Shown: positions 15,331-24,590, counted from the stretch's first letter. The stretch is DNA of 52,783 nt from Actinomycetota bacterium (GCA_021325455.1 JAJPHD010000021.1:1-52783); one strand, 5' to 3'. Numbers and translations are program-made. Notes: generated from the sequence alone by a model not told the origin.

Positions 15331-17115
15331 TCAAGGGTCCACCCACGGTCTGCCCAGGCGGGCGGCGGCCTCGAGGAGCAGGGCGTGCACGAAGGCCTGG
15401 GGCAGGTTTCCCCGTAGCTGCCTCTCCCCCACGTCGAACTCCTCGGTCAGCAGCCCCGGGGACCCGCACGACGCCCTGGTGCGCTCGAACAGGGCGATGG
15501 CCTCGGTGGGCCGGCCCTGCTGATGGGCAGCGAGGGCCATGTGGAACCCGGACAGCAAGAAGGCCCCCTCGGCCTTCCCCAGAGGACGGTTGTCGTGGCG
15601 GAAACGGTAGACGTAGCCGTCCTCCACGAGCTCGGACTTCACCGCCTCCAACGTGGCGAGCGAGCGCGGGTCGTCAGCCGGTAGCGCCCCTCTGAGAGCC
15701 GGCAGGAGCAGGGACGCGTCCACCCGCTCGTCATCGGGCGCCCGCTGCCACCGCCCGCTCGGGTGTATGCAGTCCGACGAGGCATCGGCCAGGATGGTGT
15801 CCGCCAGCGAGCTCCACTCGGCAGCCTGCGGCGCCGAAGCATGGGCGCCGATGGCCCGGAGACCAGCCACGCACATGAGACGGGAATGAGCCCACCGGCG
15901 GTTGTCGAGCTCCCAGATGCCGGCATCGGCATCGCGCCAGCGCGCCTCCACCGCCTTGACGGCGGCCTCGACCGCCTGCCAATGCTCGGACTCGAGATGG
16001 TCATGACGGGCAGCAGCGGCAAAGACGAGCAAGGCCTCCCCGAACGCGTCGAGCTGGAACTGCTTGTTCACCCAGTTGCCTATCTTGTCTGCCCCTCCTG
16101 GGTAGCCCGAGAGATGGGTGAGGCGCGACTCGGAGGGCACAGGCCCGCCGTCCACCCGGTAGGCGGGACGCAGCTCGGGCCCGTCGGCCAGGATCCGCTC
16201 GGCAATGAAGGACACGGCCTCGTCGAGGAGGGGATGGGGCCTGGTCACCGCCACCGCTTGGCCGACGAAGGCCTGGTCCCTGATCCAGGCGTAGCGGTAA
16301 TCGAAGTTGGACCCCGTCCGGGCCCGCTCGGGGAGCGACGTGGTGGCCGCCGCCACCATTCCCCCGCCCGCGCTGGTGAGGCCCCGGAGAACCGTGTAGG
16401 CCTGCCTGGCATCCCTCCGCCCCAGGGTCTCCCCCAGGTCCGGGACCGACGACTCCCACGCTGCCTCGGTGGCTTCCCACGTCTCGGCCGCGGTCGGGGG
16501 CGGCCCGGCCAGGGGGCGGTCGGAGACCTCCAGGACCAGGTCGTGATGAGACCCGGCCTCGAGCTCGAAGTCCACGACCAGGGCGCCACCTCGCTGATGC
16601 CTGGCCCCGGGGGCACCCTTGACGCCCGACCAGCGCAGGTGGAGCGACCCGCTCCTACCGCTCCAGGTGGTGCCCTCGTGCTCCAGATGGGTCATCTTCT
16701 GCTGGCCGAACCCCGCCTGCACGTCCAGCACCGCCCGCACCGCTGCCGGGGCGTCGAGGGCCATTATCCGGCGCAGCACGACAGCCGTATGAGGGTCACC
16801 CGGGAAGGCCAGCGCCTCGCGGCACTCCAGGATGCCGTTCGAGGTCACCCACCGGTCACGCCAGATCAGGGATCCCTCCTCGTAATAACCGCCCCAGACG
16901 TAGCGAGTTCCGAGCGGGCTGATCGCGTATAGGCCCCCGCCACCTATGAGCGTCGAGAAGACCGCTTCCGAGTGCCATTGGGGGACGCACATCCAGGCCA
17001 CGTCCCCACGTGGCCCCACGAGGGCGCCCCGCTCGCCGTCGGCTAAGAAGGCATATTCCCTCAGGACGTTCGGCGGGAACGAGGAGTCGAGGTCGAGGGG
17101 GGTGGTGTCGGGCAA
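15331..17115 (-). CDS. Glycoside hydrolase family 15 protein (glucoamylase/trehalase-like)
   Basis: A 594-residue enzyme matching bacterial GH15. An N-terminal beta-sandwich part with GLVGPRGDVAWMCVPQW-like sequence (here ALVGPRGDVAWMCVPQW) precedes the (alpha/alpha)6 barrel. Barrel signatures are TGSNFDYRYAWIRDQAF, DKIGNWVNKQFQLDAFGE, GIWELDNRRWAHSRLMC and the late LLTEEFD acidic segment. Family members release glucose from alpha-glucans or trehalose. No signal peptide is seen, so it acts in the cytoplasm on storage glucan or trehalose. The start is a TTG with AAGGAG six bases upstream, which decides it over other codons. It lies just upstream of the SpoIIE phosphatase gene on the same strand with a 6-base gap. 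Confidence 0.92.
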   Translation of the reverse strand: MPDTTPLDLDSSFPPNVLREYAFLADGERGALVGPRGDVAWMCVPQWHSEAVFSTLIGGGGLYAISPLGTRYVWGGYYEEGSLIWRDRWVTSNGILECREALAFPGDPHTAVVLRRIMALDAPAAVRAVLDVQAGFGQQKMTHLEHEGTTWSGRSGSLHLRWSGVKGAPGARHQRGGALVVDFELEAGSHHDLVLEVSDRPLAGPPPTAAETWEATEAAWESSVPDLGETLGRRDARQAYTVLRGLTSAGGGMVAAATTSLPERARTGSNFDYRYAWIRDQAFVGQAVAVTRPHPLLDEAVSFIAERILADGPELRPAYRVDGGPVPSESRLTHLSGYPGGADKIGNWVNKQFQLDAFGEALLVFAAAARHDHLESEHWQAVEAAVKAVEARWRDADAGIWELDNRRWAHSRLMCVAGLRAIGAHASAPQAAEWSSLADTILADASSDCIHPSGRWQRAPDDERVDASLLLPALRGALPADDPRSLATLEAVKSELVEDGYVYRFRHDNRPLGKAEGAFLLSGFHMALAAHQQGRPTEAIALFERTRASCGSPGLLTEEFDVGERQLRGNLPQAFVHALLLEAAARLGRPWVDP

Positions 17116-17139
17116 TCGAGGCTCCTTGCAGCGAGAAGG

Positions 17140-17172
17140 GGGAGGTCGACAAGAGGTCTAGCAGGACCTCCC
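17140..17172. terminator. Inverted repeat between the secreted-protein gene and the GH15 gene
   Basis: GGGAGGTC (17140-17147) and GACCTCCC (17165-17172) form an 8-base perfect inverted repeat with a 17-base loop, in the 93-base gap after the secreted-protein gene and before the GH15 TTG start. It could end transcription of the former or act as an operator for the latter. No T-tract follows. Confidence 0.35.
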
Positions 17173-17208
17173 GGCCTCCCCCACCGCTGGCAACCGCCGC
17201 CTCGGGGG

Positions 17209-19371
17209 TTACGGCACGGCGTAATTGACCGATGTCCCCCAGTTGGCGAACCCGTCCCGGGTCCCGTTGCAGGTGCCGACCACGAGCTTGAACTGCGGGG
17301 GCACGCACGTCCGGTACGGGATGTACTCGTTGGCGAAGTAGATCCTCCCGCCCGACCAGGGCACGAAGGTGGCAGCCCCGTAGTCGCCCCAGCGGGGTCG
17401 GGTCGGGCCGGGGTAGCCCAGGTACTCCGTGAAGCCGTCCTGGGGGGACTGGCCCAGGTCGACGATATGCACCACGGACCCCAGGAGCCGGCCCGAGGTG
17501 GCAGTCAGGGTGCCGTAGGCGGTGCTCGGGTAGAACCCGCCATTGTCGGCTGCGCCCGGCCCACCGTTGCCCGACAGCGTGAAGGCCATGAGAGCGTGCC
17601 CGTTCCCGCCGTCGGCGCGGCCTCCCTCGGCCGCCATGACCGGGAACTCCAGCTCCTCGTGAGCCGCCGTCACGTACCCCTGGCTGGCCAGGCTGAAGCG
17701 GCCGGACCGGTCGAAGCTGCGGGTACCCACCACCCAGTACGCCACCCCCTGGTGAACCTCAGGGCTCGACGGCGAAGAGGCGTACGTCTGGTCTATCTCG
17801 GTGCTGACGCCTCCCCAGAGGTCGCCCTGGGCCTGCGACACCTCGGTGAAGTTGTCCCCGTTGGTGGCCAGGCCCCCCTCGGGGCAGTGGGCCACCGGGG
17901 GCTTGCCGGTGCTCAGCCCGGCCTTGCCGCACTCATTGCCGAGGGGGATGGGGCCCGCCTTCTGGGCGGCCAGGAAGCCCTCCCCGTAGTAGCGCTCCAC
18001 CCCGGAGAACAGCTGGCCGGAGAAACGGATGGCCCGGCACGCCGAGCAGCCGTCGCTGTCCAAGGCCTTGAGCCCCGTCCAGTCCCACACCGCGAGCCGG
18101 TTGTCTCCGAGCCCGTAGTAGTCCAGGGTGCCCAGCATGAAGGCCGACCCACCCCGGCTGTTGTCGTACTGGGTGGGGTCGGGTGCCTGGGCGGGGATCA
18201 CCGAGTACCAGCAGGTGACCCCCGGCTCGTGGTACTTGTCGTCGCGGAAGCAGGTCCCATCGGGGGTGGGGAGGAGCCCCATGTTCTCCCTGGCCACGGT
18301 GAACTGGGGGTTCGGCCGGCCAGCGCGGGTCACCGCCAGCCCCCTCTCCATGGCGGTCTTGTTGAACGCCATCTCCTGGGCCCCGTTGAAGAAGCCACCG
18401 CCAAGGCCGGGAGCCTTCGAGCTGAGCGGGAACTCGTCGTAGAACAGGAGAAAGGCGTCGCGGCTGGTGCCGATCTTGGCAAAGTCATTGAGCAGGTAGG
18501 GGTAACCGGGCTCCGCGGGGTTGTAGTTGGCGTTGAGGAAGTACACGTGGTACGGCCCGAAGGGGCTCTTCCCGGTGGTGACGGCGATGCCCTCGTAGCA
18601 GCTGTCGGCCTTGGCCGCGAAGCAGCCGGCGAAGGGGCCACCCTTCGCCTCGGGGGTGGAGGAGACGATCTCGGTGAAGAACCAGTGCCCCCCGTTCGAG
18701 TAGTCGAAGAGGCAGGACGGGTCTCCGCCACTGCTCCAGCCCCGCTTGGTGAGCCCCATCACGGTGTCGAGGGGTATCACGGCTGACCGCCGCTGCAGGG
18801 CCTTGTTGAAGACCAGGATCTCCCCGATGTTGTTGGTCTCCACGACGTACCCGTCACCCACGCAAAGGCCCTGGTCCGGAGGCTCGACGTCGGTGTGGAG
18901 CACGTTGGTCCTCATCTCGGCGCTGTCCACCGCGTCCAGTCCCTTCACTCCAGTGGCCCGGCCCGCCGACATGCTGATGGAGTCGCAGCCAGCGCTCATC
19001 GGCTGGCAGCTGACGGTGGGGATGACAGGGCGGGAGGAGCCGCGCCTGAGGGCGCGCATGAGCGGCACGGCCCGCGGCATCTGCCCGGAGGGAAGGGTCC
19101 GGGACGGGGCGGCACTGCCAGCCATGGTGGAGGAGGTGGCAGTAGAGGGGGAGAAGAACGGGCCGCTGAGCAGGTGGCAGCGAGAAGCGCACCCGGTGGC
19201 TGCCGGGCCGGCGAAGGTGGCCGGATGGGAGCCGAGGCTCGAGGAGCGCACCGGTGAGGCCGACGCACCGGGACGCGGTCCGGCAACGGCGGCGTTGCTC
19301 GACAGGGCGAGCAGGAGCACCATGAGCGGCAGCAGCAACAGGACCAGAGCGCGGCTGCGTAGAAGCTTCAT
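17209..19371 (-). CDS. Large secreted protein of unknown function, probable beta-propeller
   Basis: A 720-residue protein with a clear signal peptide: MKLLRSR, a long leucine-rich core and a cut after about AAVAG. The body has VEPPDQGLCVGDGYVVETNN, FNKALQRR, FGPYHVYFLNANYN, several Cys pairs, and near the end RPRWGDYGAATFVPWSGG. The combination of PPD.G..VG..YVVE and RWGDY is a pattern I associate with secreted repeat or propeller proteins, but no catalytic motif is recognised, so no function is given. The ATG at 19371 is supported by GGAGGT eight bases upstream and by the signal peptide. The gene is divergent from the SBP-C operon, with a 357-base gap between them. Confidence 0.8.
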   Translation of the reverse strand: MKLLRSRALVLLLLPLMVLLLALSSNAAVAGPRPGASASPVRSSSLGSHPATFAGPAATGCASRCHLLSGPFFSPSTATSSTMAGSAAPSRTLPSGQMPRAVPLMRALRRGSSRPVIPTVSCQPMSAGCDSISMSAGRATGVKGLDAVDSAEMRTNVLHTDVEPPDQGLCVGDGYVVETNNIGEILVFNKALQRRSAVIPLDTVMGLTKRGWSSGGDPSCLFDYSNGGHWFFTEIVSSTPEAKGGPFAGCFAAKADSCYEGIAVTTGKSPFGPYHVYFLNANYNPAEPGYPYLLNDFAKIGTSRDAFLLFYDEFPLSSKAPGLGGGFFNGAQEMAFNKTAMERGLAVTRAGRPNPQFTVARENMGLLPTPDGTCFRDDKYHEPGVTCWYSVIPAQAPDPTQYDNSRGGSAFMLGTLDYYGLGDNRLAVWDWTGLKALDSDGCSACRAIRFSGQLFSGVERYYGEGFLAAQKAGPIPLGNECGKAGLSTGKPPVAHCPEGGLATNGDNFTEVSQAQGDLWGGVSTEIDQTYASSPSSPEVHQGVAYWVVGTRSFDRSGRFSLASQGYVTAAHEELEFPVMAAEGGRADGGNGHALMAFTLSGNGGPGAADNGGFYPSTAYGTLTATSGRLLGSVVHIVDLGQSPQDGFTEYLGYPGPTRPRWGDYGAATFVPWSGGRIYFANEYIPYRTCVPPQFKLVVGTCNGTRDGFANWGTSVNYAVP

Positions 19372-19728
19372 CCCCACTACCTCCCCGGTGATCGAACCTG
19401 CGGGCTCGGATGCCTCCCCTGCTCTCAAGCCATGCCGGGTGCAGGGTAACCATTCCTGGGGGTGCTCACTAGAGCGATTGTCCCTAGGGGTGAGGTCCCG
19501 AGCGGGCCCCCTGACCTCACCGGCCGGTCCTGGCTGCCGATCAGGACGGCATCCCTCCCCCGGCCCCGGTCCCGCCCCTGGAGAGCGGGGAGCGGCGGCG
19601 GCGCCTTTCAGGTCTCTACACCTGTAGCCGAGGGGCCTTCCAATCCTCGTCGTCTGTCTAGTGCCCACTAGCTGTGGCATCGGTAGGTTGGCGGCCCGCC
19701 AAGGCAGGTCGATGACCAGGGAGGCGCC
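19372..19728. other. Divergent regulatory region between the secreted-protein gene and the SBP-C operon
   Basis: No gene is seen in these 357 bases. The right half holds three inverted repeats: CAGGT (19609-19613) with ACCTG (19620-19624), a 14-base palindrome at 19658-19671 and a 15-base palindrome at 19688-19702. The ribosome site GGGAGGC ends a few bases before the SBP-C ATG. The left half next to the secreted-protein gene shows only its ribosome site. Confidence 0.5.
19658..19702. promoter_or_regulatory. Twin palindromes before the SBP-C/hydroxyproline operon (candidate operators)
   Basis: CTAGTGCCCACTAG (19658-19671) is a 14-base perfect palindrome, and TTGGCGGCCCGCCAA (19688-19702) has 7-base arms around one central base. 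Their centres are about 30 bases apart, close to three helical turns, and the second ends 26 bases before the ATG. This placement suits a repressor or activator that controls the operon. The regulator is not known; the PucR-type protein at 29359 is a candidate. Confidence 0.4.
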
Positions 19729-21627
19729 ATGAGTGACCGATCGATGGGGGACGGAGCAACCAGGCCTGCCGGCACCCCGGCCCTGGGACGGGCGCTGTTG
19801 GCGGTGCTGGCCGGGGCCTTGCTCCTGTCGGCCTGCAGCTCGGGCGGGGCCAAGCGGGCCACCGCCTCATCGTCGCCTTCGGTCTCAGCTCCCTCGAGCT
19901 CCTCCGCCGCCCCCTCCGGTCCGCCCAAGGGCACGGTCACCTTCGCCGAGTTCCCGGCCTCCGTCCCCAACTACATCTTCCCGCTGCCCGACCCGGCCCA
20001 CGCCGGGAGCCCCAACACCGAGCAGTTCTCCTACCTCATGTGGCGCCCTCTCTACTGGACAGGGACGGGCAGTGGGCCGCAGGTGGACATGGCCATCAGC
20101 CTGGCTTACCCGCCCCAGTTCCTCGACGGCGGCAGGGTGGTGCAGGTCCACCTCAGGCACTACGTCTGGTCCGACGGCAAGCCGGTCACCTCGAGGGACG
20201 TCCAGTTCGCCTGGAACCTGATCAAGGCCAACAAGGACGACTGGGCCTCGTACGTGAAAGGTGAGATCCCCGACAACGTGACGTCTTTCAAGATCGTCAA
20301 CGCCACCACCTTCCGCATGACCCTCAACCAGGCCTACTCCCACCAGTGGTTCACCGACAACGAACTGTCCCTGATCGTGCCCCTCCCCCAGCAGGCCTGG
20401 GACAGGGAGTCAGCGAAGGGAGCTGTCGGCAACTACGACATGTCCACCAGCGGGGCCAAGAAGGTCTGGAGCTTCCTCTCCAACCAGGCCAAGAGCTCCT
20501 CCACCTATGCCACCAACCCCCTGTGGCAGGTGGTGGACGGCCCGTGGAAGCTGACCGGCTTCACCAGCAACGGCCGCATCGCCTTCACCGCCAACCCCCG
20601 CTACTCAGGTCCGGTCAAGCCTCACATCAAGAACTTCGTCGAGCTCCCCTTCACCACGGACTCCGCCGAGTTCAACACCCTTCTCGGGGGCTCCATCGAC
20701 TACGGCTACATCCCCTTCAACGACCTCAAGGCCCAGCAGGCCAGGATGGACAGCATGGGCTACCACCTCTCCGACTGGAACCTCTGGACCATCAACTACA
20801 TAGCCATCAACTACAACAACCCGAAGGCCGGTCCCATCTTCCACCAGCTCTACTTCCGCCAGGCGCTCGAATCGCTGGTCGACCAGAAGCAGATCATCAA
20901 GACCATCTTCTATGGCCAGGGAGTCCCCACCTTCGGGCCCATCCCGGTCTCGCCCCCCAACCCCTACGTGTCGGTGAAGACCAACCCCAACCCCTACAAC
21001 CCGAAGCGGGCCTTGGCCCTCCTCCGGGCCCATGGCTGGGCCGTCAGGCCCGGCGGGGTCACGACCTGCGTGCGGCCGGGCACCGGCTCCCACCAGTGCG
21101 GTGCAGGCATCCCGAGGGGCACTCCCCTTTCCTTCACGGCCATCGTCAACAACGGCAACCGCCCGGTGGACCTGGAGATGGAGAGCTTCAAGTCCAGCTG
21201 GTCCCAGATAGCCGGCATACAGCTCAACGTCAGGCTGGAGCTGTTCACGACCGTCATCTCGCAGGCCTTCGGGACGTGCACCTCACCTTCCCAGTCCAGC
21301 TGCTCGTGGCAGATGGCGAACTGGGGGGGTGGCTCCAACGACCCCCCCTACCCCACTCCAGAGGCCACCTTCTCCAGTGGCGGGGCGGAGAACGCCGGGC
21401 ACTACTCGAACCCCAGGGCCGACGCCCTCATCAACGCGTCCCACTTGGGCGGCCTGGCGTCACTGCATGCCGTGGAGAGGTACCTGGCCGGCCAGGTACC
21501 GGTCATCTGGGTCCCCAACCTCTCCTACCAGCTGTCCGAGATACGCAACAACCTGAAAGGAGCCGACCAGCAGAACCCCTACATAGGGTTGACCCCGGAG
21601 AACTGGTACTTCACGGGGAAGGGCTAG
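19729..21627 (+). CDS. ABC transporter substrate-binding lipoprotein SBP-C, head of the hydroxyproline operon
   Basis: A 632-residue family 5 binding lipoprotein with lipobox LLLSAC (Cys36) and a Ser/Pro-rich linker. Conserved blocks shared with its paralogues are VPNYIFPL, YLMWRPLYWTG, VWSDGKPVTSRDVQFAW, YATNPLWQVVDGPW, YFRQALESLVDQ and the C-terminal LKGADQQNPYIGLTPENWYF. Two Cys pairs (TTCVRPGTGSHQCGAGI and CTSPSQSSCSWQ) are kept. It is the first gene of a tight run that continues into two peptidases and the hydroxyproline enzymes, with only four bases to the next gene. That arrangement suggests it captures proline- or hydroxyproline-containing peptides; this is inference. No permease or ATPase is in the operon. 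Confidence 0.94.
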   Translation: MSDRSMGDGATRPAGTPALGRALLAVLAGALLLSACSSGGAKRATASSSPSVSAPSSSSAAPSGPPKGTVTFAEFPASVPNYIFPLPDPAHAGSPNTEQFSYLMWRPLYWTGTGSGPQVDMAISLAYPPQFLDGGRVVQVHLRHYVWSDGKPVTSRDVQFAWNLIKANKDDWASYVKGEIPDNVTSFKIVNATTFRMTLNQAYSHQWFTDNELSLIVPLPQQAWDRESAKGAVGNYDMSTSGAKKVWSFLSNQAKSSSTYATNPLWQVVDGPWKLTGFTSNGRIAFTANPRYSGPVKPHIKNFVELPFTTDSAEFNTLLGGSIDYGYIPFNDLKAQQARMDSMGYHLSDWNLWTINYIAINYNNPKAGPIFHQLYFRQALESLVDQKQIIKTIFYGQGVPTFGPIPVSPPNPYVSVKTNPNPYNPKRALALLRAHGWAVRPGGVTTCVRPGTGSHQCGAGIPRGTPLSFTAIVNNGNRPVDLEMESFKSSWSQIAGIQLNVRLELFTTVISQAFGTCTSPSQSSCSWQMANWGGGSNDPPYPTPEATFSSGGAENAGHYSNPRADALINASHLGGLASLHAVERYLAGQVPVIWVPNLSYQLSEIRNNLKGADQQNPYIGLTPENWYFTGKG

Positions 21628-21631
21628 GGTC

Positions 21632-23353
21632 GTGTCGCCAACCATGGACCCGAGGAGCCAGATCGACGACGTCGCCCAGCAGCTCTTCCTGGACCAGCTG
21701 GAAGCCAGGCCGTTGCAGGCTGCCCAGCTCGGCTACAGGGAATACCTGGGCCAGCTACCCGACCTGACCCCTGAGGGCCGGGACCGGCGGCGCCAGCGGC
21801 TGGTGGGACTGGGCGCCCGAGCGGAGGCAGTCGCTCCCGCCGCCCTGGACGAGGAGCGGCGGATAACCCGGGTCCTGGCCATCCAGCGGGTGGCCGACGA
21901 GGTGGGCGCCCTGGAGGCCAGCCCCGAGAGGTACACGGTCACCCCCATCCCCCAGACCGGCCTGGCCGCCCGGCTGCTCGTCTCCCTCCCCAAGGCCCTG
22001 CTGCGCGATGCCGGGGACGTGGACGCCTACTGCCGAGCCTGCGCCCGAGCACCGGCATGGCTGGAGCAGGCCGAGGAGCTGCTGGCCTCCGGCGCCGCGG
22101 CCGGGCTGGCTCCCGTGCGGCGCCTCGTTGCCAACGCCGCCACCCAGATCGACGCCTATCTGGAGCTTCCCCTCGATGAGGACCCCTTGGTCTCCATCGC
22201 CCTGCCCCCCGCCGGCGAGGGAAAGCGGGGGGAGCTGGCCGCTCTCGTGCGGGACCGGGTGAGGCCGGCCCTGGAGGCCTACCGGGACTACCTCCGCCAG
22301 GAGGTCCTGCCCGGTGCCCGCCCGGACGCCGAGGCCGGCCTGTGCCACCTGACCGGGGGCGAGCAGGAGTACCAGCGGCTGGTGGCCCAGCACACCACCA
22401 CCCAGCTGACCGCCGAGGAGGTCCACCGCCTGGGCCTCGACCTGGTGGGGGAGCTCACCGAGGAGTTCTCCCAGCTGGGCGAGAAGGCCCTGGGCAGCCA
22501 CGACTTCGAGGAGCTGACCAGGCGGCTGCGATCCGACCCGGACCTCTTCTTCACCTCCGGGGAGGAGATACTGGAGGCCGCTTCCCGGTCCATGGCTCGG
22601 GCCCAGGACGCTCTGCCCGGTTACCTGGGACGCCTGCCCCGTACCAGCTGTCAGGTGCTTCCCGTCCCAGCGCTCGAGACCGAGAACGGCGACCTCGGCC
22701 ATTACCAGCGTCCCAGCCATGACGGGACACGCCCAGGCACCTACTGGGTGAACACCGCCAACCCGAGGACCCGCCCCCGGTTCGAGTCCGAGGCCCTGGC
22801 CTTCCACGAGTCCGTGCCGGGGCACCACACCCAGCTGGCCCTGGCCCAGCAGCTGGAGGGGCAGAGCCAGTTCCGCCGCCACACCAGCGTCACTGCCTTC
22901 CAGGAAGGCTGGGCGCTCTACGTGGAGCGCCTGGCAGACGAGATGGGCCTCTACAGCGGGGACCTCTACCGGCTGGGGATGCTGTCCTTCGACTTCTGGC
23001 GTGCCTGCCGCCTGGTGGTGGACACCGGGATGCACGCCATGGGCTGGGGGCGCGACCAGGCGGTGCGCTACATGCTGGACCACAGCGCCCTCACGCCGAA
23101 GAACGTGGAGAACGAGGTCGACCGCTACATAGGCTGGCCCGGGCAGGCCCTGGGCTACATGGTGGGCCGCCTGGAGATCCGCCGCCTGCGGGAGCGCTCG
23201 GAGCAGGAGTTGGGCGACGGCTTCGACCTGCGGGGGTTCCACGACGAGCTCCTCGGCCACGGGGCCCTGCCCCTGACCATCCTGGATGGGGTGATCTCCC
23301 GGTGGGCTGAGCGCCGGCCGGCCTCCCGGGCAGGCGGACAATCACATGGTTGA
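21632..23353 (+). CDS. DUF885 family metallopeptidase-like protein
   Basis: A 573-residue protein of the DUF885 family, which is related to gluzincin metallopeptidases. The zinc-binding segment FHESVPGHHTQ (His392, Glu393, His398 or His399) is intact, followed by FQEGWALYVERLADEMG and, later, YIGWPGQALGYMVGRLEIRRLR, all family hallmarks. No signal peptide is present, so it acts in the cytoplasm, probably as a di- or oligopeptidase. The GTG at 21632 is preferred because GGAAGGG lies about nine bases before it; an ATG four codons later is possible. It sits between SBP-C and the M24 peptidase with gaps of 4 and 10 bases, so it should process peptides brought in by the same system. Confidence 0.9.
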   Translation: MSPTMDPRSQIDDVAQQLFLDQLEARPLQAAQLGYREYLGQLPDLTPEGRDRRRQRLVGLGARAEAVAPAALDEERRITRVLAIQRVADEVGALEASPERYTVTPIPQTGLAARLLVSLPKALLRDAGDVDAYCRACARAPAWLEQAEELLASGAAAGLAPVRRLVANAATQIDAYLELPLDEDPLVSIALPPAGEGKRGELAALVRDRVRPALEAYRDYLRQEVLPGARPDAEAGLCHLTGGEQEYQRLVAQHTTTQLTAEEVHRLGLDLVGELTEEFSQLGEKALGSHDFEELTRRLRSDPDLFFTSGEEILEAASRSMARAQDALPGYLGRLPRTSCQVLPVPALETENGDLGHYQRPSHDGTRPGTYWVNTANPRTRPRFESEALAFHESVPGHHTQLALAQQLEGQSQFRRHTSVTAFQEGWALYVERLADEMGLYSGDLYRLGMLSFDFWRACRLVVDTGMHAMGWGRDQAVRYMLDHSALTPKNVENEVDRYIGWPGQALGYMVGRLEIRRLRERSEQELGDGFDLRGFHDELLGHGALPLTILDGVISRWAERRPASRAGGQSHG

Positions 23354-23363
23354 GGTGAGGTGA

Positions 23364-24590
23364 GTGTCACAGCAGTCACAGCAACTGTCCATCTCCGAGA
23401 CCGAGCTGGCCGACCGCAGGAGCCGCCTGCTGGCCGGCCACGGCGGCACTGCCGACGCCGCGGTCCTCTTCGGGGCGGCCAGCATCTTCTACCTGAGTGG
23501 CTTCTCCTTCATCCCCACCGAGCGACCCATCGCCTTGATATGCGCCGACGGGCAGGCCCTGGCCTTCGTCCCCGCCCTGGAGAGGGAGCACGCCGAGGCC
23601 TGGTCGTCGGTTGACCGGGTGGAGACCTACGAGGAGTACCCGGGGGAGGAGCCGCCCATGGCGGCCCTGGCCAGGGTCCTCAAGGGCCTGCTGGGCCGGG
23701 AACCCGCCACCCTGCTCGTCGACGGCGACGGGTACCCCAGCCGCTACGGCTACCACGGTCCGAAGCTGTCGGAGGTCGTGCCCGCTGCCACCCAGGTGAG
23801 CTGCTCGGAGCTGCTGGAGGAGCTGCGCAGGCACAAGTCGCCCCAGGAGCTTCACCTGCTGCAGGAGAGCTCCCGGTGGGCCGATGTGGCCCACGGCCAC
23901 CTGCAAAGGGCCTGCGGTGACGGTGCCAACGAGACGGAGGTGTCGGTGGCCGCCTCGCTGGCAGCCACCCAGGAGATGCTGGCCACCCTCGGAGACCGCT
24001 ATGACCCCCGGTCCTCGGAGATGCTCTCCGTCCATGCCGGGTTCAGGAGCCAGATAGGCCCCAACGCCGCCCTGCCCCACGCCATTCCGCGCCACCTGAC
24101 CATGCGCGAGGGTGACGTCCTGGTCACAGGGGCCAGCGCGGCCGTATGGGGGTACCGCTGCGAGCTGGAGCGGACGATGTTCATCGGCGAGCCGTCACCA
24201 GACCAGCGCCGCTTCTTCTCGCTCATGCTCGGCGCCCAGGAGACAGCCCGGAGCAACCTGCGTCCCGGCCGGACGTGCTCCGACGTGGACCGGGCCGTGC
24301 GCTCCTACTACGCCGAGCACGGCATAGACCAGTATTGGCGTCACCACACCGGCCACGGCCTCGGGATGGAGGTGCACGAGGGACCCTTCCTCGACGTCGG
24401 CGACACCACCCCCCTCGAGCCCGGGATGGTCTTCTCCCTGGAGCCCGGGATCTACGTGCCCGGCCTGGGCGGTTTCCGCCACTCCGACACCGCCGTGGTC
24501 ACCGAGGACGGCTGCGAGCTCATGACCGCCTACCCGAGGAGCCTCGAGGATTTGATATGTGAACCTTCCAGGCAAGGAGCACTCGAGTGA
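23364..24590 (+). CDS. M24 family Xaa-Pro peptidase-like protein with altered metal site
   Basis: A 408-residue pita-bread-fold protein with an N-terminal creatinase-like domain and a C-terminal M24 domain. Seen are HHTGHGLGMEVHE with the ligand-position His331 and LEPGMVFSLEPGIYVPG with Glu360. The other metal positions differ from classical aminopeptidase P and prolidase: by alignment of GDVLVTGASAAVWGYRCELERT the first Asp is Gly256 and the second is Glu267, and GFRHSDTAVVTEDG has Ser374 where Glu is usual. It may therefore be a metal-independent hydrolase like creatinase, or bind a single metal. Context between a peptidase and hydroxyproline genes favours a role on Xaa-Pro or Xaa-Hyp bonds. 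GTG start with GAGGTGA just upstream; its stop overlaps the next start by four bases. Confidence 0.88.
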   Translation: MSQQSQQLSISETELADRRSRLLAGHGGTADAAVLFGAASIFYLSGFSFIPTERPIALICADGQALAFVPALEREHAEAWSSVDRVETYEEYPGEEPPMAALARVLKGLLGREPATLLVDGDGYPSRYGYHGPKLSEVVPAATQVSCSELLEELRRHKSPQELHLLQESSRWADVAHGHLQRACGDGANETEVSVAASLAATQEMLATLGDRYDPRSSEMLSVHAGFRSQIGPNAALPHAIPRHLTMREGDVLVTGASAAVWGYRCELERTMFIGEPSPDQRRFFSLMLGAQETARSNLRPGRTCSDVDRAVRSYYAEHGIDQYWRHHTGHGLGMEVHEGPFLDVGDTTPLEPGMVFSLEPGIYVPGLGGFRHSDTAVVTEDGCELMTAYPRSLEDLICEPSRQGALE

